A DNA stretch of 64,000 bases from Pseudoramibacter fermentans (lineage in GTDB: Bacteria; Bacillota; Clostridia; Eubacteriales; Eubacteriaceae). The position numbers and the translations under genes are program-made. Of this stretch, positions 1 to 7,981 are shown in pieces. Within the stretch, counting starts at the first letter, position 1; each line of letters starts with the position of its first letter. The notes beneath the pieces are model-generated. The model was not told the origin of the DNA. It saw only the letters and a list, made by a program, of their open reading frames with translations, and did no database searches. The stretch spans positions 496,001-560,000 of the forward strand of contig VOGB01000004.1 of assembly GCA_009493725.1 (NCBI GenBank), given 5' to 3'.

Positions 1-1023
1 ATATTTAAAGATTTCTGTGTTGAGCTTTCTTAAAAACGCAATGGCTTCGAGGGAGGTGTTGCCGCCCTCTGCGTTTCTGCGCCATTCGTTGTCGTAGCCG
101 TAATTGAGGTAGAGGATGCTCGCGACGCCGTCGATTCTCAGGCCGTCGATGTGGTACATTTTGAACCAATAATAGGCGTTTGAGATCAGGAAGTTCACCA
201 CTTCTGGCCGATTGTAATCAAATTCCATCGTGCCCCATTGCGGGTGTTCAGTGGCTTCGTACAAATTGGTGCCATCCAGCTTGTAAAGTCCGTGGGCGTC
301 CTTGCAGAAATGGCCGGGGACCCAGTCGAAAATGACAGATATGCCGTTTTGATGCAGCTGATCGATCAAATACATCAGATCTTGAGGCGTGCCGTATCGG
401 CTGGTCGGTGCGAAATAGCCAGTGATTTGATAGCCCCACGACCCGTCGAAGGGGTGTTCCATCAGCGGCATCATTTCAACGTGGGTGTAGTGCATATCTT
501 TAAGGTAAGGAACCAGCTCGTCGGCCAATTCGCGGTAGCTTAAAAACAGACCGTCCTCGTGGGTGCGCCAGCTTCCCAGATGCATTTCGTAAATATTCAT
601 CGGGGCGGGAGAGCCGACAGAGCTTTCACGGGCGCTGCACCATTTTGTATCGTGCCATTGGTAGTCGAGAGGCCAGATGATCGAGGCCGTGTTGGGGCGG
701 ACTTCCGAATAAAACCCGTAAGGGTCCGCCTTGTAGGCGAGAGTGCCGTCGATTTGTTCAATACAATATTTGTACAGCGTGCCCTTTGAAACGAGATCGG
801 TGCTGAGCTCCGTTTCCCAGACGCCGCCGGATTGGGGCAGCAGGTGCATCGGACTTAACGCGGGGTCCCATTTGTTAAAGTCGCCGACGATCGAGACCGA
901 AAGTGCATTCGGCGCCCATAATCTGAAAACAACGTGATCATCTTCGATGTGTGCACCGAAAAATTCGTAGCTTTGAAGGTAATCGCCGTCGTGAAATAGA
1001 TACAATGCAACTGATTTATCCAT
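1..1023 (-). CDS. glgB: 1,4-alpha-glucan branching enzyme, 5' part (cut by window edge)
   Basis: Reading the minus strand from the ATG at 1023 gives 341 codons without a stop, running off the window. The protein has an N-terminal CBM48-like domain (WAPNA, then GDFNKWD around residue 50) followed by the start of a GH13 barrel with MNIYEMHLGSWR and DWVPGHF. The nucleophile region reads DGLRIDGVASILYL near the cut. GlgB transfers glucan chains to make alpha-1,6 branches in glycogen in the cytoplasm. It is the short type, without the extra N1 domain of enterobacterial GlgB. The usual DAVASMLYLDY is here DGVASILYLNY, a mild change beside the catalytic Asp. An AGGAAA ribosome site lies upstream of the ATG. 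It is transcribed divergently from the aconitase gene, so other glycogen genes, if present, would lie off the left edge. Confidence 0.93.
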   Translation of the reverse strand, partial: MDKSVALYLFHDGDYLQSYEFFGAHIEDDHVVFRLWAPNALSVSIVGDFNKWDPALSPMHLLPQSGGVWETELSTDLVSKGTLYKYCIEQIDGTLAYKADPYGFYSEVRPNTASIIWPLDYQWHDTKWCSARESSVGSPAPMNIYEMHLGSWRTHEDGLFLSYRELADELVPYLKDMHYTHVEMMPLMEHPFDGSWGYQITGYFAPTSRYGTPQDLMYLIDQLHQNGISVIFDWVPGHFCKDAHGLYKLDGTNLYEATEHPQWGTMEFDYNRPEVVNFLISNAYYWFKMYHIDGLRIDGVASILYLNYGYDNEWRRNAEGGNTSLEAIAFLRKLNTEIFKY

Positions 1024-1186
1024 CAGAATTTCCTTTCCATATGTTGAAGTGGGTTTTCAATAATTGTGAATATTAATTTAATTAAATTTTAACATATTAC
1101 AGATGAAAAGGGAAATCAATATTAATAAAGTTTTGAATAAAGAACAGATAAATATTTCACTGGAAAGGATGATTTTAGAATCCTTG

Positions 1187-1195
1187 TGCTATAAT
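1187..1195 (+). promoter_or_regulatory. Extended -10 promoter for the aconitase gene
   Basis: TGCTATAAT fits an extended -10 (TGn-TATAAT) about 40 bp before the aconitase ATG. No good -35 hexamer sits 17 bp upstream, as expected when an extended -10 compensates. The rest of the 211-bp gap between glgB and this gene is AT-rich with no other clear element. Confidence 0.5.
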
Positions 1196-1234
1196 AATAA
1201 AAATTAATTATTATTCATTTATGAAGGAGACAAA

Positions 1235-3163
1235 ATGGGACTTACATTAACTGAAAAAATCATCAAGGACCATCTGGTTGTTGGAAAAATGGAAAAAGGC
1301 ACTGAAATTGGGATTCACATCGATCAGACTTTGACCCAGGATTCGACGGGGACTATGGCCTATATGCAGCTTGAGGCGATGGAAGTTCCACGGGTTAAAA
1401 CCAAACGGTCTCTGGCGTATATCGACCACAATATGCTTCAGGAAGGGCCGGAAAATATGGATGACCATTTGTTCATTCAGACGATGGCTAAAAAGCACGG
1501 CATCTATTTTTCGCGTCCGGGCAACGGCATCTGCCACCAGGTTGAAATCGAACGCTTCGGTGTTCCAGGTCAGACCCTGCTCGGGTCGGACAGCCACACA
1601 CCGACAGGCGGCGGGATCGGCATGCTCGCGATCGGTGCCGGCGGGCTGGATGTCGCTGTGGCAATGGCCGGCGGCGAATACTACATCACGATGCCGGAAA
1701 TCGTCAAGGTTGAACTGACAGGCAAGCTGAGAAAAGGTGTCGCGTCGAAGGATATTATCCTCGAAGTGCTCCGCCAATGTACCGTTAAGGGCGGTGTCAA
1801 CAAGGTGTTTGAATATACAGGACCGGGTGTCGCGACATTGACTGTGCCGGAACGTGCGACGATCACCAATATGGGCGCGGAACTGGGCGCGACGACGTCT
1901 GTTTTCCCGTCAGACGATATGACGAAGGCTTTCTTAAAGGCTCAGGAAAGAGAAGACGACTTTACGCCGCTTTCAGCAGATGACGACGCAGAATACGATC
2001 AGGTTGTCAAGGTCGATTTGTCGACCCTTGAACCGCTGGTGGCCTGCCCGCACAGCCCGGACGCTGTCAAAAAGGTCTCAGAACTTGAAGGCATGCCGAT
2101 CAATCAGGTCTGTATCGGCTCCTGCACCAATTCTTCGTATTTAGATTTAATGAAGGTCGCCGCGATTATGAAGGGCAAAACAGTGGCCGAAAATGTCGAA
2201 ATGGTTGTCGCGCCGGGCTCCCGTCAGGTTTTGACGATGCTGGCTGAAAACGGCGCGCTGGCCGATATCCTTTCGACAGGCGCACGCGTTTTGGAATGCG
2301 GCTGTGGACCGTGCATCGGGATGGGCCAGGCGCCGTGTACCAATGGGGTTTCCCTCCGGACTTTCAACCGCAACTTCAAGGGCCGTTCCGGAACAGTGTC
2401 GGGGCAGATTTATCTGCTGAGCCCAGAAACAGCCGCTATTTCCGCGATTACCGGTGTGCTGACCAACCCGCTTGGAAAAGTCGACCTGCCGGATATCGAC
2501 ATGCCGCATCATTTCAAGGTCAACGACAACGCAGTCGTGCCGCCGGCGTCGGAAGAAGAAGCGAAGGATATTGAAATTATCAGAGGGCCGAACATCAAAC
2601 CGTTCCCGCTGTCCGCGCCGCTGAAGGACGAATTGGAAGGCATTGCGTTGATTCATGTCGAAGATAACATCACGACCGACCACATCATGCCTTCGAACGC
2701 GAAACTTCTGCCGTTCCGTTCCAATATCCCGCATCTGGCGAATTACTGCCTAACACCGTGTGATCCGGAATTCCCAGAACGCGCAAAGGCTAACCCGGGC
2801 GGCTTCATCATCGCTGGATCCAATTACGGACAGGGCTCAAGCCGTGAACACGCGGCGCTGGCGCCGGTATATCTGGGCGTGCAGGGCGTTGTTGCGAAGT
2901 CATTTGCGAGAATCCACAAGAACAATCTGATCAACAACGGCATTCTGCCACTGGTCTTCAAAGACGAAGCAGATTACGATGATATTGACGTCGGTGATTC
3001 CCTCAGCATTTCCGACACCATTCACGCGATCGGGACGGGCAGTGTCACGATGACCAATGAAACCAAGGGCCACACCTACGAACTCGGCATTGAAATTTCC
3101 GAAAGACAGCGTGAAATGCTGGTTGACGGCGGCCTGATTAATAGAATCAAAGCCAATAAGTAA
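1235..3163 (+). CDS. acnA: Aconitate hydratase (monomeric, 642 aa)
   Basis: The protein interconverts citrate and isocitrate through a [4Fe-4S] cluster. It is a single polypeptide with the LeuC-like cluster-binding part first and a LeuD-like swivel domain last. Visible motifs are GSDSHTPTGGGIGMLA (about residue 116), IGSCTNSSYLDL (about 295) and CGCGPCIGMGQAPC (about 357), which supply the cluster cysteines, and GSNYGQGSSREHAALAP (about 528) in the swivel domain. The length matches the shorter aconitase type common in Clostridia rather than the ~890-residue AcnA/AcnB. AAGGAGA precedes the ATG. No citrate synthase or isocitrate dehydrogenase lies in the window. The symbol follows usual practice for this family; substrate specificity is inferred. 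Confidence 0.92.
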   Translation: MGLTLTEKIIKDHLVVGKMEKGTEIGIHIDQTLTQDSTGTMAYMQLEAMEVPRVKTKRSLAYIDHNMLQEGPENMDDHLFIQTMAKKHGIYFSRPGNGICHQVEIERFGVPGQTLLGSDSHTPTGGGIGMLAIGAGGLDVAVAMAGGEYYITMPEIVKVELTGKLRKGVASKDIILEVLRQCTVKGGVNKVFEYTGPGVATLTVPERATITNMGAELGATTSVFPSDDMTKAFLKAQEREDDFTPLSADDDAEYDQVVKVDLSTLEPLVACPHSPDAVKKVSELEGMPINQVCIGSCTNSSYLDLMKVAAIMKGKTVAENVEMVVAPGSRQVLTMLAENGALADILSTGARVLECGCGPCIGMGQAPCTNGVSLRTFNRNFKGRSGTVSGQIYLLSPETAAISAITGVLTNPLGKVDLPDIDMPHHFKVNDNAVVPPASEEEAKDIEIIRGPNIKPFPLSAPLKDELEGIALIHVEDNITTDHIMPSNAKLLPFRSNIPHLANYCLTPCDPEFPERAKANPGGFIIAGSNYGQGSSREHAALAPVYLGVQGVVAKSFARIHKNNLINNGILPLVFKDEADYDDIDVGDSLSISDTIHAIGTGSVTMTNETKGHTYELGIEISERQREMLVDGGLINRIKANK

Positions 3164-3185
3164 AAAATATTGAAAGGAGGGCGCC

Positions 3186-3698
3186 GTGAATCCTTTATAC
3201 GAGATGGAAATGATTTTAACGGAAGATGAGTTTCGCAAATCGTGTCAGGCGCTCTCTTCTGCGGCGGTAAAACGCCTGCAGATCATTTACATCGTGATCG
3301 GTTCGATCTGCTGCCTGTGCGGCATCGCCTTTATTTTGTCGCCGATTTTTTCGCTGGTCGAGGGCTTAATCATCGCGATTGCCGGGGTCGTGCTATGCGG
3401 TATTCTCAATCTGAACCTCATGGTTCAGACCAAAAAAGATGTGGAGAAAGCGTGGAAAGCTCACCCGGAATTACACGATATTGTGATTCACATTACCTTT
3501 TTTGAGGATCATTTCACGCAGACGACACCGACCGTCAGCAGCAATGCCGATTACACGGATTTGAAAAAGATTATCGAAACGGAGACCAATTATTATTTGA
3601 TGACAGGGGAGACCAGTGGTGCGATTGTCGTCAAAGACCGCTGCGCCTCCGGGCTCATCGATTTTATTCAAAATCTTCAGAGACGGATCAATTCTTAA
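3186..3698 (+). CDS. YcxB-like membrane protein
   Basis: This is a 170-residue protein with two adjacent hydrophobic segments (about residues 33-75) forming a membrane hairpin. A soluble C-terminal half follows with an alternating beta pattern (FFEDHFTQTTP, DYTDLKKIIETETNYYLM, GAIVVKDRC) that resembles the YcxB-like domain (PF14317) of Firmicutes membrane proteins. The function of that family is unknown. The start is GTG at 3186, chosen because AAGGAGG lies just upstream at a good distance. It begins 22 bp after the aconitase stop, so it is probably cotranscribed with it. The family assignment rests on pattern recognition only. Confidence 0.7.
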   Translation: MNPLYEMEMILTEDEFRKSCQALSSAAVKRLQIIYIVIGSICCLCGIAFILSPIFSLVEGLIIAIAGVVLCGILNLNLMVQTKKDVEKAWKAHPELHDIVIHITFFEDHFTQTTPTVSSNADYTDLKKIIETETNYYLMTGETSGAIVVKDRCASGLIDFIQNLQRRINS

Positions 3699-3736
3699 AA
3701 TCTCATGAACGATTTAACGTAAAATAATCTTCGCGC

Positions 3737-3764
3737 TTGATAAATTATAGAGATCATTTATAAT
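3737..3764 (+). promoter_or_regulatory. Promoter of a short orphan transcription unit (unit 1)
   Basis: TTGATA and TATAAT are separated by 16 bp. This is a good sigma-A-type promoter with no open reading frame downstream; a hairpin terminator starts about 28 bp after the -10 box. Confidence 0.5.
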
Positions 3765-3791
3765 ATTATGTATAAGCATTTTTCACCTTGG

Positions 3792-3821
3792 TGTCCTGTT
3801 CGAGAGAGCAGGGCATTTTTT
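3792..3821 (+). terminator. Terminator of short unit 1
   Basis: A 10-bp stem (TGTCCTGTTC paired with GAGCAGGGCA, two G-U pairs) closed by a GAGA tetraloop is followed by six T. It could end the acnA-ycxB transcript as well as the short unit that starts near 3771. Confidence 0.75.
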
Positions 3822-3855
3822 GCTGTAAAGGGCTAAAAATAATCATGCACGGAAC

Positions 3856-3884
3856 TGGAAAAGCGTGTGGGATCATGTTATAAT
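3856..3884 (+). promoter_or_regulatory. Promoter of a short orphan transcription unit (unit 2)
   Basis: TGGAAA and TATAAT are separated by 17 bp. Expected transcription from about 3891 meets a terminator at 3929-3955, leaving a transcript of roughly 60 nt unless it reads through into the membrane-protein gene at 3995. Confidence 0.45.
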
Positions 3885-3928
3885 ATAAAAGCCAAAACGA
3901 TACAGTTTTGTATATTTCCTAATTTCTT

Positions 3929-3955
3929 TGCCCCGCTAATCCCGGGGCATTTTTA
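3929..3955 (+). terminator. Terminator or attenuator before the 3995 gene
   Basis: TGCCCCG and CGGGGCA form a 7-bp GC-rich stem with a 7-nt loop, followed by TTTTT. It lies between a promoter (3856-3884) and the next coding start (3995). It may therefore attenuate that gene or terminate a tiny RNA. Confidence 0.7.
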
Positions 3956-3994
3956 TTAGACAGCGCAGAAACTGATCAATAATGGAGAATGAAA

Positions 3995-4504
3995 ATGAGC
4001 AATACAGAAAAACAAAACGAAGAAGCAATCAAGAAAAAAATCATCGAACAGATCGATCAGGAAAAGCAGGAGGCACAGCAGAGGCGGGACAACAAGAGTG
4101 ACAGCCTGCACGTCGAAAAGGATAAGATGTTGGGTTACAAAGCGTTTTTAGGCATTTGGAATACCTTTGTGTTTGCCGTCGGCTGGTATTTATTTTACAA
4201 TTACAAAATTTTTGAATACTACTCGAGACCGGGATATCTCGTTGTGGTCTGCCTGTTTGTTATCGCCTATATCAATCTTGTGGCGTTTTATCATGCGTTT
4301 GATTTCAAGCATAAATCGAAGGCGCGATTGATTTTTGCCAATACGATTTCCATCGTGACAGTCGATATTTTGATTTATTTAGGCGGCTGCCTGTTCAACG
4401 CCGGGTATATCGACGTGAAACCGGGTGTCGTCATGGCAGCGATCCAGATTGTGATTACCTGGGTAGTCGTCAATGTGGCAAAAAATCATGCCGAACTGCT
4501 GTAA
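3995..4504 (+). CDS. Hypothetical four-helix membrane protein
   Basis: I do not recognise the family. The protein has about 169 residues: a charged, Lys/Glu/Gln-rich N-terminal ~45 residues likely to be helical and cytoplasmic, then four hydrophobic segments (roughly residues 50-66, 78-96, 108-128 and 138-158). The ATG at 3995 is preferred over the one at 3989 because GGAG at 3984-3987 gives only about 1 nt of spacing to 3989 but about 7 nt to 3995. It follows two promoter-terminator units and precedes the cytidylate kinase-like gene with its own promoter, so it is probably monocistronic. Confidence 0.75.
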   Translation: MSNTEKQNEEAIKKKIIEQIDQEKQEAQQRRDNKSDSLHVEKDKMLGYKAFLGIWNTFVFAVGWYLFYNYKIFEYYSRPGYLVVVCLFVIAYINLVAFYHAFDFKHKSKARLIFANTISIVTVDILIYLGGCLFNAGYIDVKPGVVMAAIQIVITWVVVNVAKNHAELL

Positions 4505-4597
4505 ATCAATCGTCTGCGCCGAATTTGCTGAGTCTTTAAGTAAAATGAGCAATTTCTTAGATTTAAATAAAAATTTAATGAAAAAGTTTACGGAACG

Positions 4598-4606
4598 TGC
4601 TATAAT
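4598..4606 (+). promoter_or_regulatory. Extended -10 promoter for the kinase-like gene
   Basis: TGCTATAAT, the same extended -10 as before the aconitase gene, lies 33 bp before the ATG at 4639. No convincing -35 is present. Confidence 0.5.
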
Positions 4607-4638
4607 TGGCTTAACAACAAGTAAAGGAGGCGCAACTC

Positions 4639-5244
4639 ATGGGTAAAATCATTACAGTTGGTAGAGAATTTGGGAGCAATGGACGAGCAGTTGCAAAGGC
4701 GCTTTCGGAAGCTTTGAATATCAACTATTATGACCGCGAGTTGATCGCGTTAGCAGCAAAGAAGAGCAAATTATCAGATGAAGAGTTAGAACACGTCGAT
4801 GAAACGCGGGCTAATCCTTGGCTGTATTCCTCTGTAGGCTATCAGGTTGGCAGCGGGTACACGACCATTGAACCCATCAACGACATTTTGTTCAAAGCGG
4901 AATCCGAAGTCATTGAAGAAATTGCAGCCAGCGAAGATGCTGTCATTGTCGGACGCTGTTCGGATTATGTACTGCGTCACAAGGTTGACAGCCGTCACGT
5001 CTTTATTTACGCACCACTGAATTATCGGATCAGTGTCGTTCAGGCCAGGGACCAGATCGACGAAAAAGAAGCGAAGCGTTTGATCAAGAAAATGGATAAG
5101 CAGAGAAAATTGTATTACAATTTCTACACAGATCGGACGTGGAACGAACTTCGAAACTACGACCTGGCTATCGATTCTTCGATTTTCTCTCAAAAAGATA
5201 TTATTAAGATTTTGAAACAGGTTTATGAAACCCTTGAAGATTAA
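4639..5244 (+). CDS. Cytidylate kinase-like family protein
   Basis: This 201-residue protein begins with a beta strand and a glycine-rich loop (ITVGREFGSNGRAVA, residues 5-19) typical of the cytidylate kinase-like family (PF13189) found in many Firmicutes and distinct from true Cmk. A second landmark is VIVGRCSDYVL near residue 100. The C-terminal half is rich in Lys/Arg/Tyr (KKMDKQRKLYYNFYTD) and resembles the lid region of nucleotide kinases. Its physiological substrate is not established. AAAGGAGG precedes the ATG, an extended -10 lies upstream and a strong terminator follows, so it is a single-gene unit. Confidence 0.85.
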   Translation: MGKIITVGREFGSNGRAVAKALSEALNINYYDRELIALAAKKSKLSDEELEHVDETRANPWLYSSVGYQVGSGYTTIEPINDILFKAESEVIEEIAASEDAVIVGRCSDYVLRHKVDSRHVFIYAPLNYRISVVQARDQIDEKEAKRLIKKMDKQRKLYYNFYTDRTWNELRNYDLAIDSSIFSQKDIIKILKQVYETLED

Positions 5245-5264
5245 CAGTTTTTGAGCATTTTACA

Positions 5265-5293
5265 CCGGCAGATTTTATTCTGCCGGTTTTTTT
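5265..5293 (+). terminator. Rho-independent terminator after the kinase-like gene
   Basis: CCGGCAGA and TCTGCCGG form a perfect 8-bp stem with a 6-nt loop, followed by seven T. Confidence 0.92.
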
Positions 5294-5295
5294 AC

Positions 5296-5324
5296 TTGAA
5301 AATAGAAAACAGAATCGTTATAAT
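5296..5324 (+). promoter_or_regulatory. Promoter of tRNA-Pro(GGG)
   Basis: TTGAAA and TATAAT are 17 bp apart, 12 bp before the tRNA 5' end. No terminator follows the tRNA closely, so the transcript may continue into the HlyD-like gene. Confidence 0.75.
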
Positions 5325-5335
5325 ATATCCGATGT

Positions 5336-5412
5336 CTGGGTGTGGCGCAGTTTGGTAGCGCGCGTGAATGGGGTTCACGAGGCCGGAGGTTCGATTCCTC
5401 TCACTCAGACCA
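5336..5412 (+). tRNA. tRNA-Pro (anticodon GGG)
   Basis: The 77-nt cloverleaf folds fully. The acceptor stem is CTGGGTG with CACTCAG, the D arm GCGC/GCGC and the anticodon arm CGTGA/TCACG with loop ATGGGGT (anticodon GGG). The T arm is GGAGG/CCTCT with loop TTCGATT, and the CCA end is encoded in the DNA. It reads CCC and CCU proline codons. It resembles the tRNA-Pro(TGG) at 28838 in its D and T arms. Confidence 0.95.
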
Positions 5413-5437
5413 TTTTTAATTGGGAGATTAATTAAAT

Positions 5438-6676
5438 ATGAGTCAACAGATGCGGCAAAAAAAAAGACAAGCTCAACGAAAAAGAATTTTGATGCTATGT
5501 CTTATTTTTTTGGCAATAATAGCATTTGGATTTATTATACATTTAAGGAGAAATGCCACTGGACTTCTGGAACAGAGCAGCTACGTCGATGCCGTGTCCT
5601 CTGAGGTCTATTTCTTTAAACATTCTGACTACATTGAAATCAACGACTTCAGCGCGGCGGATTTAACCAGCAGTGAAGGCAGCAAGGTCAACGGCTACTC
5701 ACCGCTGACCAAGAACAAAATGACCGTCAGCGGCGATTATCTGAGCGCGCAGATTTCAACCATTAATCAAATTTTAAAGAATAAGGATTATCTGCATTAC
5801 GACAAGATTGTGACGCAGATTGAAAATAATTTTAAAGGACTGGATAAGCTGACCAGCCAGGTGTCGTCGGCGCAGGAAAAAAAGAAAACTTATCTCGTCA
5901 ATGCCTCAGCGTATTTTGGCATGAATCGAAAGGAACTCATCGCGAAGCGTCGCGAACTGAAAAAGATACAGAAAAAGAAACACCGCAGCATCATTTTAAG
6001 CGATTTGGGCATGCTGTCCTCTGGCTACGTGTACGGAACGGTCAACCCGATGGAAAAGGTCGTGACAGAAAATGTACTGCCTTATATCGACAGCGGTTTC
6101 TTAAGCAGTATTCAGAAAATCGATCAGCAGGATGAAAGCGCGCTTAAAGTGGTGGACAACGACCACCTTTACGCCGCGTTTACCGTGGATTCCAACACGA
6201 CCATCCAACACGAAGACGAGGTTAAAAAGCTGAAAAAAAAGGTGGCCGGCACAACGACTCGTAAAAAGGACGTGGCCTATTACAATAAGCTTGTGAAGCG
6301 CGTGGATCTGCTTTGGCAGTACCCACAGATTTCTATTGTCAAAAACAACAAAAAGTACAATTGTTATGTGGTTAACGTTTTTAAATCCGGCAATAAAAAA
6401 ATTGTGGTCGTGATGCTGAAGGATTATATCTCGGTTTTTGCCAACGACAATATTTTGAAAACCGATGTCAACGTTCAGAGCTTCACTTCCTACAAGGTGC
6501 CGAAATCTGCGATTACAACACAGGGAAAGAATCAATACCTGACCCTGCTTCAGAAAGGGTATTTCCGAAAGAGGGTAAAGGTCAAGGTCAGCCGATACGA
6601 CGGCAGAAAGGCGATTTTGGCTGTGGCGGATAACCCCAACCTGTCTTCAAATTCAATGTATTGCGTTTATCCCTGA
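5438..6676 (+). CDS. HlyD-like membrane-anchored protein in the yggS-sepF cluster
   Basis: This 412-residue protein has a very basic N-terminus, one transmembrane segment (about residues 17-36) and a large extracytoplasmic part. The central region is charged and probably coiled-coil (about residues 115-185). Flanking beta-rich segments resemble the HlyD/membrane-fusion adaptor proteins often found directly before yggS and sepF in Clostridia. No partner ABC transporter is adjacent, so a role in cell-envelope or division biology is only inferred from position. A GGGAG ribosome site precedes the ATG. The stop lies 18 bp before the yggS ATG, consistent with one operon. Confidence 0.7.
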   Translation: MSQQMRQKKRQAQRKRILMLCLIFLAIIAFGFIIHLRRNATGLLEQSSYVDAVSSEVYFFKHSDYIEINDFSAADLTSSEGSKVNGYSPLTKNKMTVSGDYLSAQISTINQILKNKDYLHYDKIVTQIENNFKGLDKLTSQVSSAQEKKKTYLVNASAYFGMNRKELIAKRRELKKIQKKKHRSIILSDLGMLSSGYVYGTVNPMEKVVTENVLPYIDSGFLSSIQKIDQQDESALKVVDNDHLYAAFTVDSNTTIQHEDEVKKLKKKVAGTTTRKKDVAYYNKLVKRVDLLWQYPQISIVKNNKKYNCYVVNVFKSGNKKIVVVMLKDYISVFANDNILKTDVNVQSFTSYKVPKSAITTQGKNQYLTLLQKGYFRKRVKVKVSRYDGRKAILAVADNPNLSSNSMYCVYP

Positions 6677-6693
6677 TAGAAAGAAGGATTAAA

Positions 6694-7386
6694 ATGGAAA
6701 TATTATCAGAACAGACCGACTTGGATTATAGAGAAAAAATACAGCAGAATATTGAGAAAATTAAGGCTGAGATGCCGGATGATGTCACCCTCGTCGCGGT
6801 GACCAAGATGCACACCGTCAATGAAACCCAGGCTGTGGTCGATGCGGGTGTGTACGACCTCGGAGAAAACCGCGAACAGGATCTGATGGCCAAAAAGGAC
6901 AAGATCCAGGGGCCAGTGCGCTGGCACTTTATTGGACATTTGCAGACCAATAAGGTCAAATATTTAGTGGGGCAGGTTGCGCTGATTCATTCGATTTCTT
7001 CGATGAAGTTAATCAACAAGGTGGAAACGGAGTCCGCGAAAAAAGACGTAGTAACCGATATTCTGCTGCAGTTTAACCTGACGGATGAAGACACCAAATC
7101 CGGGTTTGATGCGTCCGAGTTGGACGCGGCGACAGCCCGCGTTGCGCAATGCGAACATATTCGCCTGCGGGGGCTGATGTGCATCGGACCGATGACAGAA
7201 AATTCTGATAAAATACATAAAATATTTGCCCAATTAAAGCAGATGTATGATAAAATAAAAACAACATACAAAAATGGCGATAACGAAATTGATACTTTGT
7301 CAATGGGGATGACAAATGATTATCCGATCGCAATTGAAGAAGGCGCGACGATGATTCGGGTCGGGCGCAAAATATTTGAACGCTAA
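6694..7386 (+). CDS. yggS: YggS/PLPBP family pyridoxal phosphate-binding protein
   Basis: The 230-residue protein belongs to the single-domain alanine racemase-fold family that binds PLP and maintains vitamin B6 and amino-acid balance without known catalysis. Family motifs are visible: LVAVTKMH with the PLP lysine near residue 39, LGENREQD, WHFIGHLQTNK, LMCIGPM, and the phosphate-binding LSMGMTNDYPIAIEEGATMIRVG near the C-terminus. The ATG at 6694 is chosen over the upstream TTG at 6661 because GAAGGAT sits correctly before it and the upstream start would overlap the previous gene. It lies directly before sepF, as in many Firmicutes. Confidence 0.94.
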   Translation: MEILSEQTDLDYREKIQQNIEKIKAEMPDDVTLVAVTKMHTVNETQAVVDAGVYDLGENREQDLMAKKDKIQGPVRWHFIGHLQTNKVKYLVGQVALIHSISSMKLINKVETESAKKDVVTDILLQFNLTDEDTKSGFDASELDAATARVAQCEHIRLRGLMCIGPMTENSDKIHKIFAQLKQMYDKIKTTYKNGDNEIDTLSMGMTNDYPIAIEEGATMIRVGRKIFER

Positions 7387-7399
7387 GGAGTAAGCTGAA

Positions 7400-7903
7400 A
7401 TGGCAAATGAAAAATTCAAAGATAGAATCGTGAATATGTTCACCGCGGGCGACGACGATTACGATGATTACGATGAAGAATACGAAGAAGATGCGGACGT
7501 AGACGAAGTCGTTGACGATCAGGAACAGGAAGCCGCACGTTCAGAACATCATAAAAAACACAACGGCTCTTACGATGCGCCTTTGGCAGGCGGCGCACAG
7601 GTTTTGGTTTTGAGTCCGGAATTCTTTAGCGATGCGCCGAGTATCGTCAACAAAATCAAGGAAAATAAAACTGTGGTCGTCAATCTGAAAAATACAGAAT
7701 ACGAAGACGGCCGGAAGATTTTTGACTTTTTAAACGGGGCGGTTTTTGCACTGGAAGGCACCATCAACCGCATTGCTGACAATGTCTTTATCCTTGCGCC
7801 GAAGCAGGTTTCCGTCTCAACTGAAATGCAGAAGGACGATGACGAGCTCTCCGCAAAGCCAATGTTGGATTTTGACGGCGAACCGAGTGACGAAGCCAAC
7901 TAA
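7400..7903 (+). CDS. sepF: Cell division protein SepF
   Basis: The 167-residue protein has an N-terminal amphipathic membrane-binding segment (KFKDRIVNMF), a long acidic linker (residues ~19-50, rich in Asp/Glu/Tyr), and the compact SepF domain from about residue 65. That domain contains LVLSPEFFSDAPSIVNKIKENKTVVVNL and DFLNGAVFALEGTINRI. SepF bundles FtsZ polymers and anchors the divisome to the membrane. AAGGAG precedes the ATG, 14 bp after yggS. A strong terminator follows, separating it from ylmH. There is no ylmG between sepF and ylmH, unlike the Bacillus ylm cluster. Confidence 0.95.
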   Translation: MANEKFKDRIVNMFTAGDDDYDDYDEEYEEDADVDEVVDDQEQEAARSEHHKKHNGSYDAPLAGGAQVLVLSPEFFSDAPSIVNKIKENKTVVVNLKNTEYEDGRKIFDFLNGAVFALEGTINRIADNVFILAPKQVSVSTEMQKDDDELSAKPMLDFDGEPSDEAN

Positions 7904-7929
7904 AAATAAGAAAATTTAGAATAATAAGG

Positions 7930-7957
7930 GCCGCAAGTACAAGCTTGCGGCTTTTTT
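7930..7957 (+). terminator. Terminator after sepF
   Basis: GCCGCAAG and CTTGCGGC form a perfect 8-bp stem with a 6-nt loop, followed by six T. Confidence 0.92.
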
Positions 7958-7981
7958 GATTCAAAGAAATACAGCTAATTC

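Noticed and set aside
2147..2734. 195-codon minus-strand frame opposite the aconitase gene
   Set aside because: Shadow of a strongly coding plus-strand gene with conserved motifs; composition is His/Arg/Phe-rich as in antisense frames.
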